Part shown: positions 55,651-64,000 of the stretch, one piece after another
Layout: each line of letters starts with the position of its first letter
Numbering within the stretch: position 1 is the stretch's first letter
The notes under the pieces: generated by a model
Databases searched by the model: none
The model's input: only the letters and a program-made list of their open reading frames with translations
Told to the model about the DNA's origin: nothing
NCBI GenBank assembly: GCA_036435485.1
Contig: CM071600.1
Location: 161,212,546-161,276,545 of the forward strand
Reading direction: 5' to 3'
Source of the DNA: Saposhnikovia divaricata
Taxonomy: Eukaryota > Streptophyta > Magnoliopsida > Apiales > Apiaceae
DNA length: 64,000 bases
Position numbers and translations under genes: made by a program

Positions 55651-56183
55651 TGAGTTAAGAATTCCCAAGAATTTCCAAACAATATGAATGTAGAAAAGGT
55701 GTTTGCGTGAGTGCCCAAGAGAAAAATAAGAAAACTGTGAGAGTAAGAATAAAGCACACTTGTTTGGACACAAAAGTGATTAAATTAATAAAAACTCAAT
55801 CTCTTATGTAACAAACACTCAAACAGTTCCTTGATTAATGTGTAGTGGGACACGATAATAGGTAAGTGGGACACATTAAAGACGAGTGGGTCATGTGCGC
55901 CTATTTTTAAAAAGAGTATATTAAAATTAAAACATTAAAATATTTGATTTTAACAAAAATCAAATAATACTCTTTTAAAAATATCTGGACCCAAGTAAAA
56001 TCAGAATTTGAAACGTTTACCTGTTGCCTTTAATAACCAGAATACGAAGCGATTAAGGACTTCGTTCTTACCCATCTCTATTTAAGGCCTAGAGACTTGA
56101 TCAGATTATTTCATTAAACCTTTAACCTTTCAGTCTCCCCTGTAAAATCACAAACCTTTCAAACCAAATACTCTTGAAAAACA
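55651..56183. promoter_or_regulatory. Divergent intergenic region between the third ORF (-) and the small gene (+)
   Basis: On plus, a TATTTAAG box at 56079-56086 stands about 100 bases before ATG 56184. AGTGGGACAC-like words recur three times (about 55845, 55866 and 55886). On minus, TATTCTTACTCTCACAG near 55740 resembles a splice acceptor upstream of ATG 55650. The minus-strand core promoter is not clear. Confidence 0.45.
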
Positions 56184-56441
56184 ATGGCTAACCTTACCAT
56201 CAAAGAGAAAAACCTTCATCTTGTCGAAAATAGAGACATCTTCAGCTATACTCGTGAAGAGTTTGAAGCGTTTGAGTGGGAAAGGCAGCTTGAGACGCTG
56301 TGGCTGCAAATGGATGCTGGTCTGGAAGAGCTCGAGAGAGAGAAACCAGCAAGGGTGATCGACATCGATGCTGCCCTCCAAGCAACATTGGCATGGCTCT
56401 CCTCGAAGGCATCCTCATCCACCACCACCAACCATTGTTAA
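56184..56441 (+). CDS. Small plus-strand gene inside the Sirevirus (85 residues), unknown function
   Basis: The ATG sits in AACAATGGCT, an excellent plant start context, with a TATA box about 100 bases upstream. The product (MANLTIKEKNLHLVENRDIF...) is acidic and aromatic-rich in EEFEAFEWERQLETLWLQMD. It runs antisense to the element's genomic RNA. In another frame an open tail continues past the stop to 56565 (IKWQRWDLGVFANNG), so the original product may have been longer, with a frameshift near 56400. AATAAA (56486-56491) and an AATGAA near 56630 could signal polyadenylation. I do not recognise the protein. It may be a captured gene or a regulatory antisense RNA. Confidence 0.5.
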   Translation: MANLTIKEKNLHLVENRDIFSYTREEFEAFEWERQLETLWLQMDAGLEELEREKPARVIDIDAALQATLAWLSSKASSSTTTNHC

Positions 56442-56565
56442 TGAATATGTCAGCAAAAATAACCTTATCCCTTCAACTTCCACCCAAATAAAGTGGCAAA
56501 GATGGGATCTGGGAGTTTTTGCTAACAATGGAGTGGTGTGGACGGACCTTTTACTTTCCTGTTGA

Positions 56566-58095
56566 ATAGATTAGCAGATAGAGAGAACAAAAATATGTAA
56601 TATTTGCTTGTAATCTCTTTCTTATTATCAATGAAAATTTTGCTTTTCTAATCATATTCATTGTTTTCTGCAACTGTTATTTGAGTGATATGAACTATTC
56701 TTCAAGAAAATGCATCAAGAAAAGAATATGAAAACTAATTAAAGTAATCATATAAAGAACACATTCATCAACTATCCACTGAAACAGTTGTCAAAAACCC
56801 TACTTACTCCAAGACTTTCAAATTGTCCAAGTGAAAATTTACCTTAGAGTACAAATCACGAATCAACAGCGTTTGTCAATTCTCCAACTTTATCATCGAA
56901 ACCCTTTCATAAATCGCACAGTTGTGAATATATGTGTGTGTGAAGCAGAGTTTACTAAGTCAATCTTTAGAGCATCTAATTTTTCATAAAATCCATAAAG
57001 TAAATCAATAAACACTGGATGCACAAACTGTCATAGTAAACACTGACTGTGTGATGAAAGCTAAACTCTGAAGTATTCGAACTTTATACAGTAATTTTTT
57101 ATTTTATACCCTCTTTATATACACATTTTTTTTTCATTTTCATTTTTTTTTTTTTTTTTTTTTTTTATTATTTTTTTTTTTTCATTCCAGTAATCAGAGG
57201 TTGGAACCAGTCACCAAAAATTCAAAAATTTTAGCCCTTATCATTTTGATAAGTTCCTGGGTCATCCCAGTATTTAACTAGTCACCAAAAATTAGAGAAT
57301 TTTAGCACATATTTTATACCAATAGGTTCCTGGGTCATCCTAGTATCCAACATAATCTCAAAGGAGTATAACAACCTATATACACTTTCTTTGGGGTATT
57401 GCAGTAAACATTTTATTTTATCAGAGTATAACTAACAGAGTTTAGAGTTCATCAACATCAGTAGTTCTTCATGAAAGGTAATGCACACAGTATTTATAGA
57501 CTCAGAGTTTAGGACAGAATAAACTAAGAGATGCTATAAATATGAGCCAGTATCATGCTGTGTTAACTTTCTGCACAATCTAAGATTAGATCTCAATAAC
57601 TCAGAAAGATTCATGATTAATTGCTGAGAATCATGCTTCATACATATTTCTTCATTGGTGTTTTCATTCAGACAAAAATCAACTCAAAGTTCACAGAGTT
57701 TATCAAACTTATTAATCAGTGTATGACATATGTACATTCGATATCTCAAAGACTCAATATGCCAAAATAACACTATTCGATATCTCAAGGATTCGATATG
57801 TCAAAATAACACTATTCGATATCTCAAGGATTCGCAGAGAAAAGAGCTATTCGAGAAGTGATTCGATGTGTCAAGATAACACTATTCGAGAACTTAGAGT
57901 TATCGATCAAGGCAACTCCAGTTCTCGAATCACTTACTTAGTCACTTCTCGAATACATTCTTGAGGACAAAATATGACAGAGTTTAACAGAGTATGCATA
58001 ACAGAGTTTAATCAACAGAGTTCACTTAGTATTTAACCAATCAGGAAATATGATTAATACATCACATAAGTAAAGTTTGAATCTAACCAACATTT
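56566..58095. other. Non-coding part of the Sirevirus between pol and the small gene
   Basis: It contains a poly-T tract (about 57126-57182), a 72-bp two-copy repeat (GTCACCAAAAATT at 57210 and 57281; GTTCCTGGGTCATCC at 57254 and 57326), a 39-bp tandem repeat (57736-57830, ATTCGATATCTCAA at 57736, 57775 and 57814) and six CAGAGTTT octamers in either orientation (57063-58009). No ORF is supported; the 81-codon frame at 57719 is made of the repeat. Confidence 0.6.
57736..57960. repeat. 39-bp tandem repeat and related ATTCGA words
   Basis: Units carry CACTATTCGATATCTCAAGG. The pattern degrades rightward into TATTCGAGAA words up to 57960, including inverted pairs (TATTCGAGAAGTGATTCGA and TCGAATCACTTACTTAGTCA). 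Confidence 0.8.
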
Positions 58096-61000
58096 CTAGT
58101 CAGAACCAGAGATCATTCCTAGTTCATTGACCAGCCTTGTAAATGTAACTTCACTCAATGGTTTAGTGAAGATATCTGCAAGCTGTTGTTCTGTAGAGAC
58201 AAAATGTAGTTCAATATTTCCTTCTTCCACATGTTCTCTGATGAAGTGGTACCTTATGCTGATGTGCTTGGTCATTGAATGCTGTACTGGATTACCTGTC
58301 ATAGCAATAGCACTTTGGTTATCACAGTAAATAGGTATATTACTGTACCTCAATCCATAATCCAGCAATTGATTCTGCATCCATAAGATCTGTGCACAAC
58401 AGCTACCAGCTGCAATATACTCTGCTTCAGCTGTAGATGTGGAGATTGATTTCTGTTTCTTGCTGTACCAGGAAACAAGTCTGTCACCAAGAAATTGACA
58501 ACTTCCACTAGTGCTCTTTCTGTCTACCTTACAGCCTGCAAAGTCAGCATCGGAATACCCAAGTAGCTTAAAATCTGATTCTCTGGGGTACCACAGACCT
58601 AATGATATGGTGCCCTTGAGATACTTGAAGATTCTTTTCACAGCTGTCAGATGTGGCTCTCTAGGATCGGCCTGAAACCTTGCACAAAGACAGGTTGCAT
58701 ACATGATGTCAGGCCTACTAGCTGTCAAGTATAGAAGAGATCCTATCATGCCCCTGAAGTTTGTCATATCCACTGAAACTCCTGTGTCTTTGTCCAGTTT
58801 AGTTGCTGTTGCCATGGGAGTTGATGCAGATGAACAGTCAAGCATACCAAATTTCTTGAGAAGATTTCTGGTGTATTTTTCTTGATTAATGAAAATTCCA
58901 TCTTCTGTTTGTTTCACCTGTAGGCCTAGAAAGTAACTAAGCTCTCCCATCATGCTCATTTGATATCTGGATTGCATGAGCTTGGCAAACTTCTTACAGA
59001 GTTTATCATTAGTAGACCCAAAGATGATGTCATCAACATAAATTTGAACTAAAAGGAGGTCACTTCCTTGGTTGAAATAAAACAGAGTTTTGTCAATTGT
59101 ACCTCTGTTGAATCCACTTTCTAGAAGAAACTGAGCAAGTGTCTCATACCATGCTCTTGGTGCCTGCTTAAGTCCATATAGTGCCTTATCTAGTCTGTAG
59201 ACATAATCTGGATATTTGGGGTCCACAAATCCTGGTGGTTGTTCAACAAACACTTCTTCTTCAAGCTTTCCATTCAGAAAAGCACTTTTCACATCCATCT
59301 GGAACACTTTGAATTTCTTGTGAGAGGCATATGCTAGAAAAATTCTGATTGCCTCCAATCTTGCTACTGGAGCAAATGTTTCATCATAATCTATTCCTTC
59401 TTGCTGTGAATAACCTTTTGCTACCAGTCTAGCCTTGTTCCTTGTGATAACACCTTCACTGTCAGTCTTGTTTCTGAAAACCCATTTAGTACCAACAATA
59501 GATCTGTTCTTTGGTCTTGGTACAAGGGTCCAAACTTCATTTCTTTCAAATTCATTTAACTCTTCCTGCATTGCTGTTATCCAGTCTGCATCTTGAAGAG
59601 CTTCTTCCACTTTCTTTGGTTCATTTTTAGACAAGAATGCATGAAATAGACATTCACTTGCAGTAGCACTTCTTGTCTTTACTTTTGCATCTGGATCACC
59701 AATTATCAAATCAGGTGTATGTGATTTAGTCCATTTCCTAGCAGAAGGCAAATGACTTCTATCAGCATGTGATCCTCCCCCTTGATCCATGCTCTCCTGA
59801 TTCTGTTGTGATCTATTTTCGTTTTCTGAGACTCCCCCTGAACTTGACTGTCCAGAGTCAGAATTTGAATTTTCAGAGTTTGAAGCATCAGAGTTTGATC
59901 CAGATTTTTCAGTTGACTCAGTATCAGTGTTTGAGTCTTCATCTTGATTATGCTCCCCCTCAACTGATTCTCCTCTTTGTTGTGACTGAGAAGTTTCTCC
60001 AGAATTTATCAGTAGAGGTTCAGAGTTTGTTTCAACAGAGTCTGTCAGAATTGTTTCATCAGAGTTTCCTTCATCAGAGTTTAAAACTTCATTTTCAAAG
60101 TTCAGTTGATCATATTCGTCTTTGTCTTCAAGTCCAGTTATCTTCTTATCATCAAAAGAAACATGTATTGATTCCATGATCACTTTAGTTCTCAGATTGT
60201 AAACTCTGAATGCCTTTGTTGATAGTGGATAGCCAACAAAAATTCCTTCATCTGCCTTTAACTCAAACTTGGTCAACTGTTCTGGATGAGTCTTCAAAAC
60301 GAAACATTTGCACCCGAAAATATGAAAGTATTTCAGGTTAGGCTTCTTTTTCTTCACCATCTCATATGGTGTTTTTCCATGCTTATTGATCAGTGTTGCA
60401 TTTTGAGTAAAACAAGCAGTTTGAACAGCTTCTGCCCAGAAATAAGTTGGCAATTTTGCTTCATCAAGCATAGTTCTGGCAGCTTCAATTAATGTTCTAT
60501 TTTTCCTCTCAACTACACCATTTTGTTGTGGTGTACCAGGTGCTGAAAATTCTTGTTTCACTCCATTGTCCTTGCAGAATTCTTCCATTGTTGCATTTCT
60601 GAACTCAGTTCCATTATCACTTCTGATGATTCTCACTTTGTTGCTTGATCCTTTGTCCAGAAGCTTCACATGCTCCATCAGAGTTGATGCTGTTTCATCC
60701 TTCTTTGCTAGAAAATACACCCAGGTGAATCTAGTGTATTCATCAACAATGACTAAAGCATATTTCTTCCTTGCAATAGACATAACATTTACTGGACCAA
60801 ATAGATCAACATGAAGAAGATGATGAGGATCAGTGATAGAAGATTCTGTTTTGCTCTTGAAAGATGACTTCCTTTGTTTAGCCTTCTGACATGAGTCACA
60901 TAGGCCATCAACATTTAACAGGGTCTTTGGGAGTCCTCTTACAAGATCCTTTCTGATCAATTCATTGATGTTGTTCAAGTTCAAATGTGAGAGTTTCTTG

Positions 61001-61425
61001 TGCCACTTCCAACTCTCTTCATTAGACATTCTTGTAGACAGGCAAACAGCTTTTCCAACAGAGTCTATCAAAAGCTTGATTTCATAAATGTTGTTTTGCC
61101 TGTGACCAACTAGAACAACCTTTCCTGTAGATTTGCTGATAACTTCACAATATTCAGGTTGGAAATCTACATGATATCCCTTGTCACAGATTTGACTCAC
61201 AGATAGCAAGTCATGCTTGAGTCCTGGGACATGAGCTACATTGTTGATGATGACATTTCCAAGATTGATATTGCCATATCCCAATGTTCTTCCTATATTG
61301 CCATCACCATAGGAAACTTTTGGGCCAGCCTTCTCCTCATATTCTGAAAGCAGGGCTTTATTTCCAGTCATGTGTCCTGAACATCCACTGTCCACGACTA
61401 GGGTTGCCTCCCTGTTACCCTGCAA
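58096..61425 (-). CDS. pol: Sirevirus pol polyprotein (PR-INT-RT-RH), open, 1,109 residues
   Basis: In Copia order: protease DSGCSGHM (residue 12 on), integrase HHCC (H142, H147, C176, C179) with D207, D270 and E306 (HVDLFG, RSDNGTEF, GVVERKN), a long Ser/Asn/Asp-rich linker (about 440-560), RT with FAPVARLEAIR, QMDVKSAFLNG and YVDD at 796-799, then RNase H (YSDADFAGCKVDRKSTSG; AEAEYIAAG). It ends ELGMISGSD. All catalytic residues I can check are present. No ATG opens the frame; it begins right after a TGA in its own frame and next to a CAG/GG site, so it is presumably expressed as part of gag-pol or by splicing. Confidence 0.93.
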   Translation of the reverse strand: MQGNREATLVVDSGCSGHMTGNKALLSEYEEKAGPKVSYGDGNIGRTLGYGNINLGNVIINNVAHVPGLKHDLLSVSQICDKGYHVDFQPEYCEVISKSTGKVVLVGHRQNNIYEIKLLIDSVGKAVCLSTRMSNEESWKWHKKLSHLNLNNINELIRKDLVRGLPKTLLNVDGLCDSCQKAKQRKSSFKSKTESSITDPHHLLHVDLFGPVNVMSIARKKYALVIVDEYTRFTWVYFLAKKDETASTLMEHVKLLDKGSSNKVRIIRSDNGTEFRNATMEEFCKDNGVKQEFSAPGTPQQNGVVERKNRTLIEAARTMLDEAKLPTYFWAEAVQTACFTQNATLINKHGKTPYEMVKKKKPNLKYFHIFGCKCFVLKTHPEQLTKFELKADEGIFVGYPLSTKAFRVYNLRTKVIMESIHVSFDDKKITGLEDKDEYDQLNFENEVLNSDEGNSDETILTDSVETNSEPLLINSGETSQSQQRGESVEGEHNQDEDSNTDTESTEKSGSNSDASNSENSNSDSGQSSSGGVSENENRSQQNQESMDQGGGSHADRSHLPSARKWTKSHTPDLIIGDPDAKVKTRSATASECLFHAFLSKNEPKKVEEALQDADWITAMQEELNEFERNEVWTLVPRPKNRSIVGTKWVFRNKTDSEGVITRNKARLVAKGYSQQEGIDYDETFAPVARLEAIRIFLAYASHKKFKVFQMDVKSAFLNGKLEEEVFVEQPPGFVDPKYPDYVYRLDKALYGLKQAPRAWYETLAQFLLESGFNRGTIDKTLFYFNQGSDLLLVQIYVDDIIFGSTNDKLCKKFAKLMQSRYQMSMMGELSYFLGLQVKQTEDGIFINQEKYTRNLLKKFGMLDCSSASTPMATATKLDKDTGVSVDMTNFRGMIGSLLYLTASRPDIMYATCLCARFQADPREPHLTAVKRIFKYLKGTISLGLWYPRESDFKLLGYSDADFAGCKVDRKSTSGSCQFLGDRLVSWYSKKQKSISTSTAEAEYIAAGSCCAQILWMQNQLLDYGLRYSNIPIYCDNQSAIAMTGNPVQHSMTKHISIRYHFIREHVEEGNIELHFVSTEQQLADIFTKPLSEVTFTRLVNELGMISGSD

Positions 61426-61435
61426 TCACAAACAA
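61426..61435 (-). other. gag-pol junction with acceptor-like site
   Basis: On minus, gag ends CCT CAG TAA (stop 61438-61436), followed by TTGTTTGTGATTGCAG/GG. Pol is in the +1 frame relative to gag and is closed by a TGA just upstream (61428-61426). Simple stop readthrough or slippage would not reach pol; splicing to TGCAG/GG would. Confidence 0.4.
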
Positions 61436-63667
61436 TTACTGAGGATTAGTTTTAAGGATCCAGACTTGCTTGGATCCTTTGGCATTCTTAACTTTGTTAG
61501 CTTTTGCAGCGGAATTAACATTATCAGAGTTTGAGCTAACAGTATCAGTGTTTGCACTTGCAGTATCAACTTTAACCCATTTTAGATTGGGTTTCAGTTC
61601 ATAGTAATTATGATAGATAGCATGATATTTTCTGCAAGTATAGATGGAATGCCAAGTGCTTCCACAGTGTGTGCATAGAGTCTGTGGCTTAGTTCTAGCA
61701 GAATCCTTCTTTACCTCAGACTTTGTAGGTAAAGAATTTATATTTTTATTTTTCTTGCAGAAATTTGCAAGATGCTTAGTACTACCACAGTTATGACATG
61801 TCTTTCTTGGAGCATAACTAGCAAGCATTGGTTTATTTCCTGAAGTAATGCCTACTTTTCCATTTCTGTTCTTGTTTGACACTTTCTTTTTCTCAACAGA
61901 TTTTAACTCCTTCAATTTATGTTTGAGTTGTTTATCTGTCATTGAACCAATGTTAACCTGATTAACACTAGTTTTTACTGGTTTACTATTGACAGCTTCT
62001 TTTTCATTCTCAGACAAAAATTTACTGGTTCCATGAACAAATTTAGTTCTGACTTTAACTTGATTTTGAAATCTAAGTTCGTCTTCCTCATTATAACCTA
62101 GACCAACAGTGTCTGTTTGAAAAATCTGTTGTGTGTCCTTTCCAGAATTAGTCCAAGTCCTAATTTTCTTATTTGCTTCCTCCAACTCAGATTCTAGTTG
62201 TTTATATTTCTGAAGCAAAATCTGTTCTTTGCAAACAGCATCATCTCTCTCTTTCTGAACTTGTTGCATGTTTTCAAGTTTCTCTTCAACAAGTTTATTT
62301 CTCTCTTTAAGTTCAGAATTTTCAGCTTTTATCCTCTCATTTTCTAAAGTCTGATCCCTATAACTTATATGCAATGACTTAAGAAAGATTCTTAATTGAG
62401 CAATGTCATCAATATTATAAGCATAGGTAGTTGGAGGTACCTGATTTTCAGAGGATTCTGATTCAGTAGTAGCCATGAGAGCATAGTTCACTTCTTCATC
62501 AGAATCTGAAGTATCTGCCCAATCTCTGCCTTTAGTGTAGAGTACCTTTCCAGTTTTACCCTTCTTGCACTCAGGAGCATAGTGACCCATCTCCTTACAC
62601 TTGTAGCATTGAATTTCAGACTTATCCTTCTTCCCTTTAGAGTCTCTCTTATCAGACTTCCTGTAGCTTTTCCTGTCTTCATTTGAATCCCTAGAAAACC
62701 TTTTTCCTTTCTTGAAATTCTTGAAGCCCATTTTCTTGAAAGTTTTCACCATCAGCACAGCCATTTTTCTCATCTCTTCTTCATCATCCTCAGAGTCAGA
62801 TGATTCAGAAGAGTTTGAATCATAATCTGAGTTTGGTGAATCACTTTCTGAGTGTATGACCAAAGCTTTTCCCTTCATTTTCCTTCTTGATGCCTCTTTC
62901 TTCTGAGGCTTCTCTTCAACATTAAGAGCAACTGACTTTCCTTTTCTACTTAATCTCCTGTTTCTCTGCTCCATTTCCAATTCATAAGTTTTGAGCAGTC
63001 CATAAATTTCATCAATCTCTGTTTCAGCAAGATCATAGTTGTCTCTAATAGTGGTTGTTTTCACATCCCACTTTTCAGGTAGAGAAAGAAGAAACTTGAG
63101 ATTCGAGTCTTCTAGATCATACTCTTTGTTGACCAATGACAGATCATTAATAAGTTTACAGAATCTATCAAATGTTTCTGTCATGGTCTCTTCAGGTTTA
63201 GCCTCAAAATGCTCATACTCTTGTGTGAGTATGTTTCTCCTATTCTTCTTAATAGCTGCAGTTCCTTGACACCTGACTTCAAGTGCATCCCATATCTCTT
63301 TTGCAGTGGTGCAGTTAATGACTTTGTTAGACATGACATTGTCTAAGGCACTATGAAGTAAATGCCTAACTTTTGCATCCTTAGCAATTGATGATAGATC
63401 TTCAGGAGTCATGTCCTTCTTTTCCTTTGGAACCATTTTTGCTGCTTCACCAGCAACTGCAACAGATAGCTTTGTAGGATTGTGAGGACCTTCATAAATC
63501 CTGTCAAGATATTCTGGATCTGTAGCCTCCAGAAACATAGTCATCTTGGCCTTCCACGTAGCATACTCTAACGGCCTCAGAATAGGAACCCTGATTGGTT
63601 CATAACGACTCACAGTAGTAGGAGCCTTTTCAGAAACAGTAGGTGTTGGTGGAGGAATTTCTGACAT
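61436..63667 (-). CDS. gag: Sirevirus gag (743 residues)
   Basis: ATG 63667 (MSEIPPPTPTVSEK) opens a frame with the UBN2/DUF4219-type Copia gag region (LEYATWKAKMTMFLEATD; EIWDALEVRCQG), then a basic stretch, a CCHC knuckle CYKCKEMGHYAPEC (about residue 357), a long helical part (LKERNKLVEEKLENMQQVQ) and two further Cys/His motifs (CHNCGSTKHLANFC; CTHCGSTWHSIYTC). It is long for Copia gag, as is usual in Sireviruses. It would package RNA and form particles. It is fully open, ending in TAA at 61436. Confidence 0.92.
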   Translation of the reverse strand: MSEIPPPTPTVSEKAPTTVSRYEPIRVPILRPLEYATWKAKMTMFLEATDPEYLDRIYEGPHNPTKLSVAVAGEAAKMVPKEKKDMTPEDLSSIAKDAKVRHLLHSALDNVMSNKVINCTTAKEIWDALEVRCQGTAAIKKNRRNILTQEYEHFEAKPEETMTETFDRFCKLINDLSLVNKEYDLEDSNLKFLLSLPEKWDVKTTTIRDNYDLAETEIDEIYGLLKTYELEMEQRNRRLSRKGKSVALNVEEKPQKKEASRRKMKGKALVIHSESDSPNSDYDSNSSESSDSEDDEEEMRKMAVLMVKTFKKMGFKNFKKGKRFSRDSNEDRKSYRKSDKRDSKGKKDKSEIQCYKCKEMGHYAPECKKGKTGKVLYTKGRDWADTSDSDEEVNYALMATTESESSENQVPPTTYAYNIDDIAQLRIFLKSLHISYRDQTLENERIKAENSELKERNKLVEEKLENMQQVQKERDDAVCKEQILLQKYKQLESELEEANKKIRTWTNSGKDTQQIFQTDTVGLGYNEEDELRFQNQVKVRTKFVHGTSKFLSENEKEAVNSKPVKTSVNQVNIGSMTDKQLKHKLKELKSVEKKKVSNKNRNGKVGITSGNKPMLASYAPRKTCHNCGSTKHLANFCKKNKNINSLPTKSEVKKDSARTKPQTLCTHCGSTWHSIYTCRKYHAIYHNYYELKPNLKWVKVDTASANTDTVSSNSDNVNSAAKANKVKNAKGSKQVWILKTNPQ

Positions 63668-63713
63668 GATTATTGTTGTGTTTGGATCTTAACCTGTAAT
63701 AAAGTAACAGATT

Positions 63714-63726
63714 GGCTCTGATACCA
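63714..63726 (-). other. Primer-binding site of the Sirevirus (initiator tRNA-Met)
   Basis: On minus, TGGTATCAGAGCC begins two bases after the 5' LTR end (AACA then AG). Confidence 0.93.
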
Positions 63727-63728
63727 CT

Positions 63729-64000
63729 TGTTAGGCCGAATACACAAATAATAATCAACTTTGTATGAGAGATTAACAAGTAAAAGCGTTTATGCACTTT
63801 AAAAACTTCTGGTATTTCAAACCCTCTTCGTGATGTAAAATATCACAAAGAGCTGCTAGGTTACAATAATGATAATTCGTTATCGATACCCTTCTAGGGT
63901 TAACCTATCTGTATTTATATAACATACAGCTACGATACAATCTCTAATTGATATTCCTAATAATCAGCTATACAATGATATCAATTACAGATTGTCACAC
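63729..64000 (-). repeat. 5' LTR of the Sirevirus, cut by the window edge
   Basis: The visible 272 bases are identical to 51466-51737. Including the off-window part it should end near 64237. Confidence 0.93.

Larger units (their letters stand above)
51466..64000 (-). mobile_element. Sirevirus-type Copia retrotransposon, minus, apparently intact
   Basis: LTRs begin TGTTAGGCCG at 51466 and 63729; the right one runs off the window. The 272 visible bases of the right LTR are identical to the left. Gag and pol are open, with catalytic motifs present. An initiator tRNA-Met primer site and a purine tract flank the internal part. A large third ORF follows pol, as in Sireviruses, and a small plus-strand gene lies between. 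The element is about 12.8 kb. It interrupts Tat-B pol; the left 5-bp flank is TCTTC (51461-51465). It looks recent and possibly active. Confidence 0.92.

Noticed and set aside
55651..55773. Hydrophobic N-terminal extension of the third ORF as a signal peptide
   Set aside because: It depends on a TTG start and on leader sequence with an acceptor-like site; ATG 55650 fits better.
57120..57185. Poly-T as the tail of a minus-strand LINE or SINE insertion
   Set aside because: No flanking duplication or body is visible; it appears to be part of the Sirevirus spacer.

Overview
The window looks like nuclear DNA of a flowering plant, probably a eudicot. It is almost wholly transposable elements nested in one another. 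I find no convincing host protein gene, tRNA, rRNA or CRISPR. The plant origin rests on the element families: a Tekay/Del-type chromovirus, an Athila element, two Tat-lineage elements carrying antisense genes, a Sirevirus-type Copia element, plant-type Helitrons with CTAGT ends, and a Stowaway-like MITE. The species cannot be fixed from sequence alone. The Sirevirus proteins resemble asterid copies I recall, but that is weak evidence.

Layout. 1-13226: a Tekay-type Ty3/Gypsy element on +, with its 5' LTR cut by the window edge (1-2465), internal region 2466-8671 and 3' LTR 8672-13226. It has two extra ORFs before gag and a decayed gag-pol. It sits in the 3' half of a Tat-lineage element (Tat-A, 13227-19020) that carries a broken, intron-containing antisense gene. 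19021-24596 is AT-rich DNA with Helitron ends, a 581-bp fold-back element and a Stowaway-like MITE. 24597-35976 is a young Athila element with one intact gag-pol frame. 36658-38345 is a minus-strand Helitron. 38670-39567 is a solo LTR with a perfect 5-bp target duplication. 39822-45089 is one Helitron carrying two other Helitrons inside it. About 45.6-51.5 kb is a second Tat element on minus (Tat-B), with a three-exon antisense gene on plus, a 100-bp hairpin repeat array and an integrase/RNase H remnant. Tat-B is interrupted at 51465/51466 by a minus-strand Sirevirus (51466 to beyond 64000).

How the parts work together. The Athila and the Sirevirus look recent: LTR pairs are nearly or wholly identical where visible, and their frames are open. 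The Sirevirus encodes gag (63667-61436) and pol (61425-58096), plus a third 1,176-residue ORF (55650-52120) read from a divergent intergenic region that also faces a small plus-strand gene (56184-56441). The octamer CAGAGTTT occurs about 25 times in this element, including two near-perfect palindromes in the LTR.

Most worth following: (a) a GC-rich 36-codon exon inside the Tekay LTR, placed to be spliced in frame onto the acidic pre-gag ORF, removing the primer-binding site; (b) the small antisense gene and divergent promoter in the Sirevirus; (c) the octamer enrichment; (d) the Tat antisense genes with their own promoters and introns. All splice, promoter and age statements are inferences from reading the sequence by eye.
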